DNA of 39,783 nucleotides from a virus: the IMG/VR virus record IMGVR_UViG_3300042878_000226, positions 1 through 39,783 of that record. One strand, given 5' to 3'. Below are positions 14,801-22,628 of this stretch, in pieces (position 1 is the first letter of the stretch; every line of letters begins with the position of its first letter). The notes under the pieces were generated by a model, which searched no databases, was not told the origin of the DNA, and saw only the letters and a list, made by a program, of their open reading frames with translations. The position numbers were made by a program, and so were the translations under genes.

Positions 14801-17520
14801 TTAAAGAAGTTTTTAATGTATGTCTTGTTACCAGTTGCATTCTTTAAGAATGACCTAGGGTTATCTAAGGAAGCGTTAATGTTCTTCTGTTGATCAGGTG
14901 TTAATTTTCTAGCCTTAGCCAATCCTCGACTTAAGCTGCGGAGGGTGTGTTCTTTTTCTTCACCAAACAGTTGTCGGTTGATGTTCCGCTCAATAGCTCC
15001 TGTGACCTTTGGATCTTCCATTTCAGCATCAGTAAGCAAGGACATATCCTCAGCTGTATCCTGAGTGATCTCGTCCACTTTCTTTTGGGTTGGCAACGCT
15101 GGGGCTGTGGTGCCCTGTGCTGCGTTCTCTCCCTCTGCGGTAGCTGGTGGTTCTACCTTTGGTCCTGTTGCTTCTGATGGGTTATGGCGACCTTCAGAGG
15201 CATTCTCCATGATTCCCCTGACATTAGAGGTGGCTTTGTCCACAGCTGAAGAGATCGTCCTAGGGGCAAGCTCTGTGCCATTCTTGTGGGCAAGCCTAGC
15301 TTCTGCTTGGTCTTCCTTGCTGATGGTCTTCTCTAGGATTGACCTAGCTTCGTCAAGCTCACCGTACAGCTTAGCTACGTTATTTGCGGGGCTAGAGCTT
15401 CGTCCTGTTACAGGATCAATTATACGCATCTGCTCTGGTTGTCCTGCAGCCTTGTTTGTGAGATCCGTTTCAATATCGGTCATCGCTGAGAAATCACGCA
15501 TATGGTCTTCTGTTCTCAACAGGGTCAGGTATTGTTCTCTTGGCGTGAGCAGAGAGAACCGACCACCCGCACTGTCAGCATCTAATAGATCAGTTACTGA
15601 GGTAACAAACTTACCTAAGACTGCTCGGATGGTAAAGGCTCGCATAGGCTCATTAGGCTGTCGTCTATTTAGAGAATGATCAGGTAGGTTGGCTGCATCC
15701 TTAGGGTTTGATGCCACACTTGCAGCGTCAATAGCTGTAGAGGTGGTTCGGGCTGCTGCATTGATGTCCACAACCGTAGGGTCAACACCCTTGGATACTG
15801 CGGTTTGAATAGCTCCTGCAATAGGATCTTGAATAGTAACTGCTTTGCGGTTCCTAAAAGCAGCAATGTTATCCTTAGTTCTCTGGAAAGGATTGCGTTG
15901 TTGTGGTGCAAAAGCTGGATCTATTCCCTGTTGAGCAAATGCGTTACGGGCTGCAGCGTTGTTTCCTCTAACTGCAACTGTACTGATGACATGACCAACC
16001 ATACCTAAACTAGCACCAAACAATGCTCCTGCTGCTGCAGCTCCCACTACTTCGTCCATACTAAAGACTGATTGCATATCTGGGTTGTAAAAGTACAATG
16101 AGTTAGCAAGGGCAATGTTTTCTTTCTGTCCCACATAATCAATTAGGGAGTTAGAGGTTGCTCCGACCAAAGCACTTGCTCCTGTTGTGCGGAGAACACC
16201 CCACTGCATAGCTAACCGTGGAAGTTTGCCATAGCCCGTCAAGTACCAAGCACTTGACATGACCTGCTTAGCTGCAGATAATGTTTTGTAAAGAATCTGG
16301 AGACCTCGACCTACTCCTACGGCTGCGCCTACTACGGCTCCAACTGGAGCTGCTCCACCAGCCGTAGGTGCTCCAAAGAAAGCTGCACCAATAGCTGTAT
16401 CTACAGCAATAGTACCACCAATTTCTACAGCAATTTCTGCTGCGGTATCAAGACTGCCTACGAAACCATCTTTGAACGATGCAGCAAAGCCATAGATAGA
16501 CTGGTAGGTGGTTGGTACATAGTTACTAAGGCGGCGTTGGATATCACTGACATTCATCTTACTCATCAGCGTCATCAAAGCATGAGTGCTGTTACGGGAT
16601 TGTATAAACAAATCCTCAGTCACACCGTAGTTCAATAACCCATCCCGCACTGTAGGATCCAAAGCAATTTTTTCATTGAACCATGTCTTATAGTCAAAGT
16701 TACGATCAAAGGATTCAACAAGGGCAACCATGTCAGCTGTGCTGGTTGAAGGCAGTTCACCAGTTTCTTTCTCAAGGTCTGTTAACAACTCAGTGTTATC
16801 AAAGCCCATGCTTCGGAGAACCCGAAGACCATCTCCACCCATACGTTGTAAAGCAGGTACAACTGTAGGAGATAAAACTGATGGTGCTGCAGGATTATAA
16901 TCCATTGCAGTATCATAAACTGTCATTGCCATATCAGCAATACCACCAACAATGTTACCAAACCAACCCTGTCCTCGGTAATAGTTAGCGATGTTGGTGT
17001 CTGGAACTACCAAGGTATTATTATGTCGTGCCTTCATGTATGCAATCTTAGACATAGACTGGGTAATTAAATCACCCATTCCTTCTTGTTGCAAGCGTTC
17101 TTCAGGTTGCATCATCAAGTCATTCAACTTAGTTTGCTCACGGGCAATCCCTGCGTCATTGATATCTTCATCAGCAACTGCTACAGGTTGCATAGCAGCT
17201 TGACCAATAAGTTGTCTTAGAAACAGTCCCTGTGAGGGATCTTTACCAAGGGTAACCAACGAGTTGTTCAGCACATTAGCAAAGGCAAGAGACTGGATCT
17301 GATTCAAGGTTCGTGATTCTGCTTCAGTAGGTTCACCTGTAAACCTAGGTTTTACTCCCCAGTTTATAGGATCAGATATACCCTTTGGATCAAACAACAG
17401 GTTTTCTTCAGTACCTTGGTTAGGTGCAAAGTATGTATTCTGTTGATAATCCTGATAGAACGGGAATGCCTTAGGACGTTCATTACGATCATAACTTGAT
17501 TCGGTATAAAGGTTCTTCAT
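5854..17520 (-). CDS. giant virion/polyvalent protein, 3888 aa
   Basis: At 3888 residues this is about 2.7 times the length of T7 gp16 and occupies the matching last place of the internal virion cluster. It is probably packaged and ejected with the DNA (inference). Visible parts, in order, are: Gly/Ala-rich hydrophobic stretches near 360-410 and 488-515; a zincin motif HEIGH at 982-986; and an ADP-ribosyltransferase-like domain at about 1470-1720 with H1476 (HSS), Y1509 (GAGVYFTN) and Q1716 (YVILDPKQ), like the ART-PolyVal family. Then come a helix-turn-helix-like segment near 2165-2205, an Ala/Pro/Lys linker with repeated APKTEAK near 2460-2520, and a membrane-like helix near 3625-3650. The ART and zincin calls rest on motifs I recognise. 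The start shares its A with the upstream stop (TAATG). The gene's middle is markedly more AT-rich than its ends. Confidence 0.9.
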   Translation of the reverse strand: MKNLYTESSYDRNERPKAFPFYQDYQQNTYFAPNQGTEENLLFDPKGISDPINWGVKPRFTGEPTEAESRTLNQIQSLAFANVLNNSLVTLGKDPSQGLFLRQLIGQAAMQPVAVADEDINDAGIAREQTKLNDLMMQPEERLQQEGMGDLITQSMSKIAYMKARHNNTLVVPDTNIANYYRGQGWFGNIVGGIADMAMTVYDTAMDYNPAAPSVLSPTVVPALQRMGGDGLRVLRSMGFDNTELLTDLEKETGELPSTSTADMVALVESFDRNFDYKTWFNEKIALDPTVRDGLLNYGVTEDLFIQSRNSTHALMTLMSKMNVSDIQRRLSNYVPTTYQSIYGFAASFKDGFVGSLDTAAEIAVEIGGTIAVDTAIGAAFFGAPTAGGAAPVGAVVGAAVGVGRGLQILYKTLSAAKQVMSSAWYLTGYGKLPRLAMQWGVLRTTGASALVGATSNSLIDYVGQKENIALANSLYFYNPDMQSVFSMDEVVGAAAAGALFGASLGMVGHVISTVAVRGNNAAARNAFAQQGIDPAFAPQQRNPFQRTKDNIAAFRNRKAVTIQDPIAGAIQTAVSKGVDPTVVDINAAARTTSTAIDAASVASNPKDAANLPDHSLNRRQPNEPMRAFTIRAVLGKFVTSVTDLLDADSAGGRFSLLTPREQYLTLLRTEDHMRDFSAMTDIETDLTNKAAGQPEQMRIIDPVTGRSSSPANNVAKLYGELDEARSILEKTISKEDQAEARLAHKNGTELAPRTISSAVDKATSNVRGIMENASEGRHNPSEATGPKVEPPATAEGENAAQGTTAPALPTQKKVDEITQDTAEDMSLLTDAEMEDPKVTGAIERNINRQLFGEEKEHTLRSLSRGLAKARKLTPDQQKNINASLDNPRSFLKNATGNKTYIKNFFNRLDQLVTLGHITDVDRRIILASTVNTSFTSNVAAKISDMGTRADDRASTSLAGDIKIGKLDTSVAGNTRVENVLHEIGHVEELHAYGSSLMDMRKLFTSEQAFLDAAQQVLGTDNFNKYYLAGNTQELMAQVKAKMMIDEVKLAVFLKTANSNAVEKTLLHRFLSVGTTLVEVFNSLKLSKVDAEDEMYTAVKNVLSQLEKNSGPLMTRITYQNRVTAALKQFPATGKKLSPAEKVAFTKVLNDKISAKLTKTEPSLKDMLFTKDEVQSLHALTVHADGTVDPIRLDAYLNVKRDGITVKNRAKFAQIFQSYMEINKRYLASTVDIHIQSMKENGYRAVPNNPIIMDSSLNRKDQIIALREYHKNLTPEQLVVTPSYLDISFGSFQGIQSINFLLETAADQDAAEYRLEMGDLFAPQRKPTNVGNYIVMDTVRDTLDSLLTSTNTNELPRLPQRVREATNLLKSATSIDINKFTVRVVKDPKENVGFIPNTDNVGGVITVLDRGSIEDNKDMPLLLLTDLMKAMESQGQGKRLKKVKELLLNKETKFDKMFKDTVVTYPNSTEPMALRHSSPLPIPYEDFPSDIRFKIGLTGGDEALGAGVYFTNNGKDGSKYGNYNTDVYVNIKKPFIVDTLGYLKKLKTDPRRISVPFSSTRHVFNYQISYLLEKFITENKIEIDPTWLKNLQNNRLHAVRDLPDNLKEALELQDGTWQKSYEKIGIWEEQKLNLISQELLDSAGNDPYKLNDIMREHSSRASITVPVQAEARIIAHRLLQRMGYDGIFAPSFQYNDYSGQVTVTNNDHYVILDPKQARSINNVSFNETATGLMFAPKAKLPVAYTKTTAVRRLATLSNEISDSPQTNAEFKNNIQTMFGVDDKLFTALLSNIKKPEVSITTTRKIPVVKEEPVVPLTPEQIKAQEQKALYSTVPDENIITDPSLIGTTDETIRGTGTGELVNYHQTIIRRIVKALDSGKLTVGVNGIRRLNLVERKLAILDVHEHAQLVNDLEIADAKFEPSDLSKINELINAREDDDLNNSKLRPNDPLTGESLNRFWKERFDVARQIGSRLKKKFSSLGFKNSQTSLDAILTAMNTAQALGDATLVRKDGTIRTRNHLLNYLANSAWQIIIKELTPQETRAGLTGSNWGLFIETENEIINSSYYTDVKELTYDGTNEQWMESEKKRGSMLYQQFVKAYGTKYDLKGEASNVEGEPPQLVSTIRGEDKEYSAKLDRKSKAFRFIIDLAEENKYSLFDKKDKGWMEFVVRNIIEGKEYAEIVTLGRDVGYNKTVNNVKDAHRFFKENVKKFTELFLPEGLTIDDLDGNQVLASMVVENMRKKTELDSDLAFKTKTENEILQDSQRATEEQNNTDELEQHIDTTDPAEETSQPVISPKESEEPVTAVIQVDGKTTPVTGLTPHVTPVVAERVVQQGRNPNGQFTSSTPKRAIKFITGDFRAWGKATGVAGKLFFASFKTMEGILLSLPKDSLKKINVAQAVDILTRLFEEGKEKEAIKQFMSLMEHLDIEGVKLIDPKDGRTVMNFIFDQHQWSYGGISRFVEPKVAPKTEAKVAPKTEAKAKPKAAPAKTTTPTVTTPTTAAAVAPSSKPKPAGKGTAPDGTTVPVIQPKAVEVTDLPEGSHIPIISEHDRIANGLIESNESLRDGGVDATSFTALFKKFVRSLSKDARKKLGTGIPESFKSVFIDFVELNASIMHHNRTIFGSEKIIQKFWKQVDILLAVEDGLTIKNQLRVRKSMKEIYAIAADMVSINNTKFIPPVTHDSVIMRNGKFSLGTVSKEVKSVLDARDTSGNPLIPYTAEELRSREQVKPKDTPLPGVANSKITRAPEEELVPEVELTNSDRIDTIASKVNNSSNMLLRQNNFISLIFGGSERSNRNRWRLFMSKAVNFIQMGSNMGSTLRSMHLTVRFLSMFMDDSRAMTGQLVSPEGIPIKSAAKAKQDAVMFTANLTRIHHTLSAEAIALKMTPEEKKLLQKIQIQAWKNKTSPTSSELTAAFGEKDFSKLESILKNYRLELIHLNTEVLKLEEKTQWRTVVDKNGDLVEAEDYLPIQVHVEKLMSILSDNQRYKTLMASIVNTRKESKLADDMLDVNTLITMGILNIEKQNTFYTKNRKFALTSGSMLDSDSLSKLYEYSVASNANLDFSKQLGIKGKDWFLIEKGNEAKIYRIPKTIEDLSEADLVKYRDTVKGEQQHVTSQWKQEFNGKSLIEVEMKELLDFKTKQGKYHYSKTTMVDNRPVLDRNHHDDYFSTVRNFSVEELLSDSELFNIARTDLHSAYQNFAKYRMFDLIFQESIDQLAGSTGLRPKDFFRLLEAKVHKHIEDFDSIKAVDKKANHDDVASGFSRLIWQYAQYNGSIPRLGAESRIIANVSRATRNLVSTSSGLGWGLSQAPETVMEILKNIPSTKGLSVPVGMFKYLNNLLKFWDRGDSATRLEVGDLITSLEEYSKDHSTHFNEGTGDVDFDSDTSKPYRAIWNSGRNSTGLTGNTADFLEKTGQTVVLAGGVTDGTNLARYYGKARHVRDLTAMMRDGKLKEFLRLRALPENRAAMQALLEGSFKSAAEERKLWKMHKSLARQAGGLDSLLALKAIKVGLDSPAKLEAMMYGMNAANALDGVLDFRDLHMVYRDLKNMKDPPIDPELYRAAASDFQYGIEGLVRKRTVTHGFGLNQTLSAFHSSEVGKLLGSLTSYMRSWFDDVMLNAPERGAVGLMFGGIISVAVLETVISLLREWMSGREMEDIMAELENDPSEFVLRIATRMPVMGSLSPVFEGSLREIKYMTGGAQRGSDQLIKSLTSLGGGSPNVGINSVASLLNTVKDASGDIIDGSMEGDSKLVAKGLLKVPGHFINKSPQMLPVRILEEQMDLDDKHTAQFIIDGLQKKPYRYLSQQRGGSGGFRGGSKAAPQSPVAAPVTTQTMPQSAALKAAQRPEMGRQVKQYVPPVTPSKPNSGVSERLGKLLDNPSYTPTPPM

Positions 17521-20500
17521 TATTTAGTTTGATTCCAAAGGTTTGCTTCTGTTTTTCTGCGCTTGACCAATCCTTGTAGGACAACTAACTTACCGCTTGT
17601 TTGTGAAGTGGCTTTGTTGTACAAGGGCAGGATTGCTGGTATTTTGTACCAAGTGAGTGGACTCTTTAGGGCTGCAGTAATTGTTTCTCGGTTCTTTGCT
17701 CCATAGAAGTTAGGACCCATATTATAAGCAAATGAGATCAATGCTGCTTGTTGATTAGCATTCATCTTATCCCACTTAGGGATTGTATTACGTAGAGTTG
17801 GGATGACGGTGTTGTAGGTGTAATGACGGACGTACATATCAGCTTTAGTTGCATCAATAACATCTCCTTTTTTAACAGGAGTACCATCTGGGTGTGTTGT
17901 TGATCCTGCTCCAACAGTCCACTTTCCATCTTTGTTATATGCTTTGGCTTCAAACCCTTCGTAGGTTTTGATGACATCAAACCAAAGCTTCTCACGGGTT
18001 TTGATAGATGTTGTTTGTTCTACCTCCAGTGCTTTAGCATAGGTAGTTGCTTTCTCTACCGTACTGAAGATACCAAAGTGTTGACCTGTCTTAGTGTATT
18101 CAGCCACAGCTGCTTTAGAGTCCATAGGCTTACCATTTTTAACTGTAGGAATAAGAACTGTAGGACCACCCTTTGTCTGATAGGGCATCATAGCTACTGA
18201 TAACAAGCTACCGTTAGCTTGTACAGAGACTGGGTAGGTGACGGTTGAAACCTGAACCGTTGGTTCTTCAACATCAGGTCTGTTCTTAGGTTCACCTACA
18301 GCAGCAGGAGCAATTGTAACAAAGTCTTTAGCTGGTGCGGCAATTGCTGCGGGGATTGCTGACTGTGCTTCAGCAGCCATATGTTCCTTATGCAACAACT
18401 CTACAGCTGTCAGAGTAATGTTCTTGATCTTACCTGCAGGAGCTGCTTCGATGGTCTTCTGCAATTCCAGTGTTTGATCGTGACTCAGGTTGTTTACAAC
18501 ATCCTCATCCATACCAAAGAAACTGTAGAAGGCAGCACGTAGGGCAATACCTGCAGCTCGTGCTGATTTACTAAGATCAATGTCATTATCTCCACCAAAC
18601 TCCTTGTATACAGCTAGCTCAGCTGCAACTATAGGATCTTTTATCTTGTTTTTAATATCATCTCCGCTTACACCAAAGAAATCAGAGGCATAAGCACCTA
18701 ATGCAACACCTGCAGCTCGGGCTGAAGTAGTACGATCAATATTACCGTCTCGACCAAACTCTTTGTATACAGCCATCTGAGCTGCAAACATAGGTTCCAT
18801 CATTTTGCTTCGTACCCACAAACCAAAATCATTAGCTGACTGTCTCTTTTCATTTTCCATAGCACCAACAGGAGTATTTTGTTTCCAGTTTTCCATTTCA
18901 GTAATAATATTACCCATCTTAGCTGGAGTTTCTCCTACTACTTCAGCAACCCTAGCTGGAATTTCTTTAATTGTTTTTAAGTCAGCTGCAAGAACCCTAG
19001 AGATATCACTTTGGATTGCAACCATTTGTTTCTCAGCTACGTATGCATCTGTAGAGACACTAGGTATGACTTTATTTGACTGTGCTGCAGAAATAAAGAG
19101 ACGGTGTAAGCGGTTCTGCTCGAATGCCTTCGTCAAGTCTGTAGACTTGCCCGTAGCAGCTTGTGCTGGCGTACCCTTGGTTCCTGTGGTCTTGGTGACG
19201 TTATCATAGCGAGGACCCCACCCATTCCATCCACCCTGTGGTGCTGGTGCAAGGGTTCGTTCTGTGGTTGTGACCATCGTATCTGGAATAGCTTCTACGG
19301 CTGGTGTGATTTGATCAGCTGCTGAGTGATACAGTACGTAGTCAGGGGATGAAGGTGCAGTCATAAAGGCATAGTACTCGGATGTACCTTTCTTTGTGTA
19401 GATACTGTTACCTGCTTCAATCAGTCCTTCCATCTTGGGGATAAACTCAGAAGAGTTCTCGTTATAGAGAATCATGCCAAACTTAGGACCCATAGGGATT
19501 GTGTCGGGAAAGATTTCCTGAAGTTGGTTGGTATCATCTTCTGTTACATTGGGAGTTGTACTAGGCTTATAGCCCTTGAACAGCGGTGCAGTTGATGCTC
19601 GATATTCCTTCATGTTGTAGCCCAAGTCAAACTCACTGTTACTACGGTAGCTGTGGGCGACTTCAAACAACAACGCCAAGTGATCACTGACGGTCTCAAG
19701 ACCAAGACCCTTAGCCTTTGCCATAACTACTTCCATCATGGCTGGGGTAAACAAAGCATCATTAAACTTACCTTCACCAGAACCAGTACGCAACTCACCT
19801 GTGTTAGGCTGAGTTGCTCGTCGGTAATCTGTAGTAATTGTATCAAGCACATTAGTTCCTGCAGCATCATCCTTAAAATCAGGATCAAGCTTCTGGAAGA
19901 ATACTCGAGCTGCTTTATTTTCTGGGAGATCTAGTTGGATCATGAGATCAACATCTGAAAGAACCTTAGGATTCTTAAGACCCCGTGATGCATAGTACTC
20001 TCTAAAATTAACTTTATTTTTGGCAACAGCACCAGCTGGGATTGCATCAATAGCTCGAACATCATCAGTAGCTCCTGTGTCTGTTCGACTAGGAAATCCC
20101 GCTCCCCTAATGACAGTCTCACGGTTACTAAAGGAACCTTCAGCCCGTGCTTCAATTATGTCTTGTATGTTTAAGTTTAGGTTTCGTTCTGTGTTTTCAA
20201 CAAGTTGATTCTTATCATTCAGGATACGTTGACCAATGCGAACTATAGGGGTGTTATTGTTGTCACGTTGACGGGGCATCCAGCCACCTTTTGAATCTAG
20301 GTTATCCCTAGAGGTCACATAATCAACAAGGTTCACGTTAGTTCCATCAACAGTCTGAGCAGAAATTACTCTAAAAGACACAGGGATGCCTGAATTGTTT
20401 CCTTCTAGTTGAGATATGTCTGAGATATCTAGTTCCATCTCCCAGTACTCAGCTGGAGGGATCATCTGCCAAGCCTCACCAGCAAGTTGGACCTGCTCCT

Positions 20501-22628
20501 CTATGGGCAAAGCACGAACCTTGGCTGCTGCGTCTGGGGTGTTAGGTACAAGACCCATAGGTCCGTAGAATTCTGGATTAGCTGCGAACGCAGCACGAGC
20601 TAACTCACCATCACTGAGACCGTTCTTAGCTATAGTAGTTCCTCTGCGGGTTACGCTGGTTTGACCAACACCGCCAAGCACAGCACGAATGACTTGCTTG
20701 TCAGCGGAAGGATTCCACAGTCCTATGTAAGTAATTTGTTTAGCAATAACCTGTTCTTCTGTATCTGTATGAAGAACTTTGCAGCCGTTGGTTCCACGTA
20801 GTTCAGCCTGAGCTATAATTTTACTCTTCTCTCCCTTATTAAGATCCATGTATTCTTTTTTCTGGAGATCAGTAAGCTTAGCAGAATTAATGATGCTATT
20901 CAAGCCTTCAACTGATCTATCAACTGACTTCAAAGACTTAGAGCTAATGACCACACCATCAATAACACTCAGGTCAGCTGCTTCAAACTCAGCAGGAACA
21001 AAAGAAGTTTTCATAAACTCATTGATCTCTTCACTGCGTAGTTTGTCTGTAGCTTCTGTACCACCTCGGGTAATAGTTGGGTTCGACATGACAGCAAGGT
21101 AAGCACGAACAATCATAATCTTCATCTGAGGATTCCTGTACAAGAAATCAACAATAGATTCATTACTAGTTCCTTCGCCAGCTACTCTGACATCCTTATT
21201 GTTTTCATCCGTAGTGTAAGTATCAAGGTTTACCCCAGAATATTGAGCTGCAAAGCGAACAACTGCATTAGTGATGGTTGCCAAAGCTGTTTGGTCTTGA
21301 CCTGTACCGAAGATGGTTTCTTCATTACCTAAGAAATCATTACGACCTTCCATTACCAACCCCTTAGCACCACGTTTTACACTGTTTAGATACTTATAGG
21401 CAATCTCTAATGCCTTAGGATTGTTAAAGTCATTAACTTGAAACTTTTTTAGCATCTCTAACGTAGCAGAACTACGAGACATGCTGCTCATTACACTGAG
21501 GCGCATAACTTGGTCTGCTGAGAAAGCTGGACTGCCATCAGCATTTTGTAATGCAGCAATTGCCCGAACATCAACATAGCGCAATTGGTTCATTGCTATC
21601 AATGCATCACTATCAGAGAGTCTATCTGTGATAAGATCCTTGTATGCCCTCTGGGCTGCAGGAAGGATGTTCTTACCTGTAGCACTGGTCTGGTTACCAC
21701 CCTCAGCTTCTACTTGGGAAATAGTGCGTAAGTGGTCTTCGCCTAAGACTGCTAGGTCTGCTTGTTTGTTGATGTATAATTCTTTATCTTTACCTTCAAC
21801 TAACACAGGCTGTCCAAATTCATCCTTTAAGATCTGCCCTGCAGCATCTCGACCAAACGCAGTACCATCCTTACCCACAGGCAGTATAGACTTGCCACCG
21901 TTTGTTGTGACAGGGTTCATACCATTGATCATTGGGTTATAGGGAATATTTGCCATCTCTTCCCTTGTCAGGGAAGGTTGTCTGCTGCCCGTTGGTCCGT
22001 TGCCAGCAGCAAACCTAGCCCTGTTTTCGTTCTTCTCAATTAAATTTTGTTGAGCTTCTGCCATATTATACATGATCTTTGTGATATTGTTCTCAATATC
22101 ATAGTAACTTTTACGGGTCTGTAGGGCTAGGCGACGATACTTGCTGCCAATATCACTGAGGTCAGGATTGCCCTGAGTGAACCGATCATAATCTTCATCA
22201 CCAAGAACACTTCTAGCCTGTTCATCATACTTTACCTTGAGATCTTCATATCCCTTATTCAGTATCACTTGATCCTCTTGGGTCAAGTCAGTACCTGCAA
22301 TCTCTGCTTGCTTGAGTCGAATCTGAAAGTTCTGATACAAATCATCAGTCTTGTCCTGTAGATCATAACCAATAGCTTGGATAGATGCATCTTTACCTTC
22401 AATAACATTATCCAAGGTTTCCGTATACAACTTACCTGCAACATTAAAAGCTTCAGCACCTAAAGCATACCACGCAACTCCATTATCTAAAGCAAGAGCT
22501 GGGTTAATAGGGTTTACTATTACGGTTGGATCTTCCCTGTAGTCTACAATAGGAGATGCTCCCATGCCGACAGATGATTGTGGACCTTGTTCAAAGATTG
22601 TTTGTTGAAGAGGCTGAAGTGGAGGCAT
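17520..22628 (-). CDS. internal virion protein with C-terminal lysozyme domain, 1702 aa
   Basis: The C-terminal 150 residues form a GH24 (T4-type) lysozyme domain: YEGFEAKAYNKDGKWTVGAG holds the expected E1557, D1567 and T1571, followed by AALISFAYNMG and a Lys/Arg-rich end. The E-to-D and D-to-T spacings (9 and 3 intervening residues) differ slightly from T4 lysozyme (8 and 5). Just before it, about 1465-1533, is a module with VLIPTVKNGKPM and YTKTGQHFGIFSTVEKATTYA that recurs in many phage virion proteins. A duplicated segment of about 45 residues (AVYKEFG...SARAAG...FFG) lies near 1280-1370. The rest is unrecognised. By position it matches T7 gp15/gp16, and the lysozyme would open peptidoglycan during DNA entry (inference). 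TAATG overlaps join it to both neighbours. Confidence 0.88.
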   Translation of the reverse strand: MPPLQPLQQTIFEQGPQSSVGMGASPIVDYREDPTVIVNPINPALALDNGVAWYALGAEAFNVAGKLYTETLDNVIEGKDASIQAIGYDLQDKTDDLYQNFQIRLKQAEIAGTDLTQEDQVILNKGYEDLKVKYDEQARSVLGDEDYDRFTQGNPDLSDIGSKYRRLALQTRKSYYDIENNITKIMYNMAEAQQNLIEKNENRARFAAGNGPTGSRQPSLTREEMANIPYNPMINGMNPVTTNGGKSILPVGKDGTAFGRDAAGQILKDEFGQPVLVEGKDKELYINKQADLAVLGEDHLRTISQVEAEGGNQTSATGKNILPAAQRAYKDLITDRLSDSDALIAMNQLRYVDVRAIAALQNADGSPAFSADQVMRLSVMSSMSRSSATLEMLKKFQVNDFNNPKALEIAYKYLNSVKRGAKGLVMEGRNDFLGNEETIFGTGQDQTALATITNAVVRFAAQYSGVNLDTYTTDENNKDVRVAGEGTSNESIVDFLYRNPQMKIMIVRAYLAVMSNPTITRGGTEATDKLRSEEINEFMKTSFVPAEFEAADLSVIDGVVISSKSLKSVDRSVEGLNSIINSAKLTDLQKKEYMDLNKGEKSKIIAQAELRGTNGCKVLHTDTEEQVIAKQITYIGLWNPSADKQVIRAVLGGVGQTSVTRRGTTIAKNGLSDGELARAAFAANPEFYGPMGLVPNTPDAAAKVRALPIEEQVQLAGEAWQMIPPAEYWEMELDISDISQLEGNNSGIPVSFRVISAQTVDGTNVNLVDYVTSRDNLDSKGGWMPRQRDNNNTPIVRIGQRILNDKNQLVENTERNLNLNIQDIIEARAEGSFSNRETVIRGAGFPSRTDTGATDDVRAIDAIPAGAVAKNKVNFREYYASRGLKNPKVLSDVDLMIQLDLPENKAARVFFQKLDPDFKDDAAGTNVLDTITTDYRRATQPNTGELRTGSGEGKFNDALFTPAMMEVVMAKAKGLGLETVSDHLALLFEVAHSYRSNSEFDLGYNMKEYRASTAPLFKGYKPSTTPNVTEDDTNQLQEIFPDTIPMGPKFGMILYNENSSEFIPKMEGLIEAGNSIYTKKGTSEYYAFMTAPSSPDYVLYHSAADQITPAVEAIPDTMVTTTERTLAPAPQGGWNGWGPRYDNVTKTTGTKGTPAQAATGKSTDLTKAFEQNRLHRLFISAAQSNKVIPSVSTDAYVAEKQMVAIQSDISRVLAADLKTIKEIPARVAEVVGETPAKMGNIITEMENWKQNTPVGAMENEKRQSANDFGLWVRSKMMEPMFAAQMAVYKEFGRDGNIDRTTSARAAGVALGAYASDFFGVSGDDIKNKIKDPIVAAELAVYKEFGGDNDIDLSKSARAAGIALRAAFYSFFGMDEDVVNNLSHDQTLELQKTIEAAPAGKIKNITLTAVELLHKEHMAAEAQSAIPAAIAAPAKDFVTIAPAAVGEPKNRPDVEEPTVQVSTVTYPVSVQANGSLLSVAMMPYQTKGGPTVLIPTVKNGKPMDSKAAVAEYTKTGQHFGIFSTVEKATTYAKALEVEQTTSIKTREKLWFDVIKTYEGFEAKAYNKDGKWTVGAGSTTHPDGTPVKKGDVIDATKADMYVRHYTYNTVIPTLRNTIPKWDKMNANQQAALISFAYNMGPNFYGAKNRETITAALKSPLTWYKIPAILPLYNKATSQTSGKLVVLQGLVKRRKTEANLWNQTK

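Noticed and set aside
15065-15679. Long plus-strand frame (204 codons) opposite the giant gene
   Set aside because: It mirrors the strong codon bias of the giant gene on the other strand; no start signal or protein pattern. The same applies to 33341-33901 and other plus-strand frames opposite the fibre genes.
5854-17520. N4-type virion RNA polymerase in the giant protein
   Set aside because: Length and location invite the idea, but I could not find polymerase motifs by eye; only zincin, ART and an HTH-like segment.
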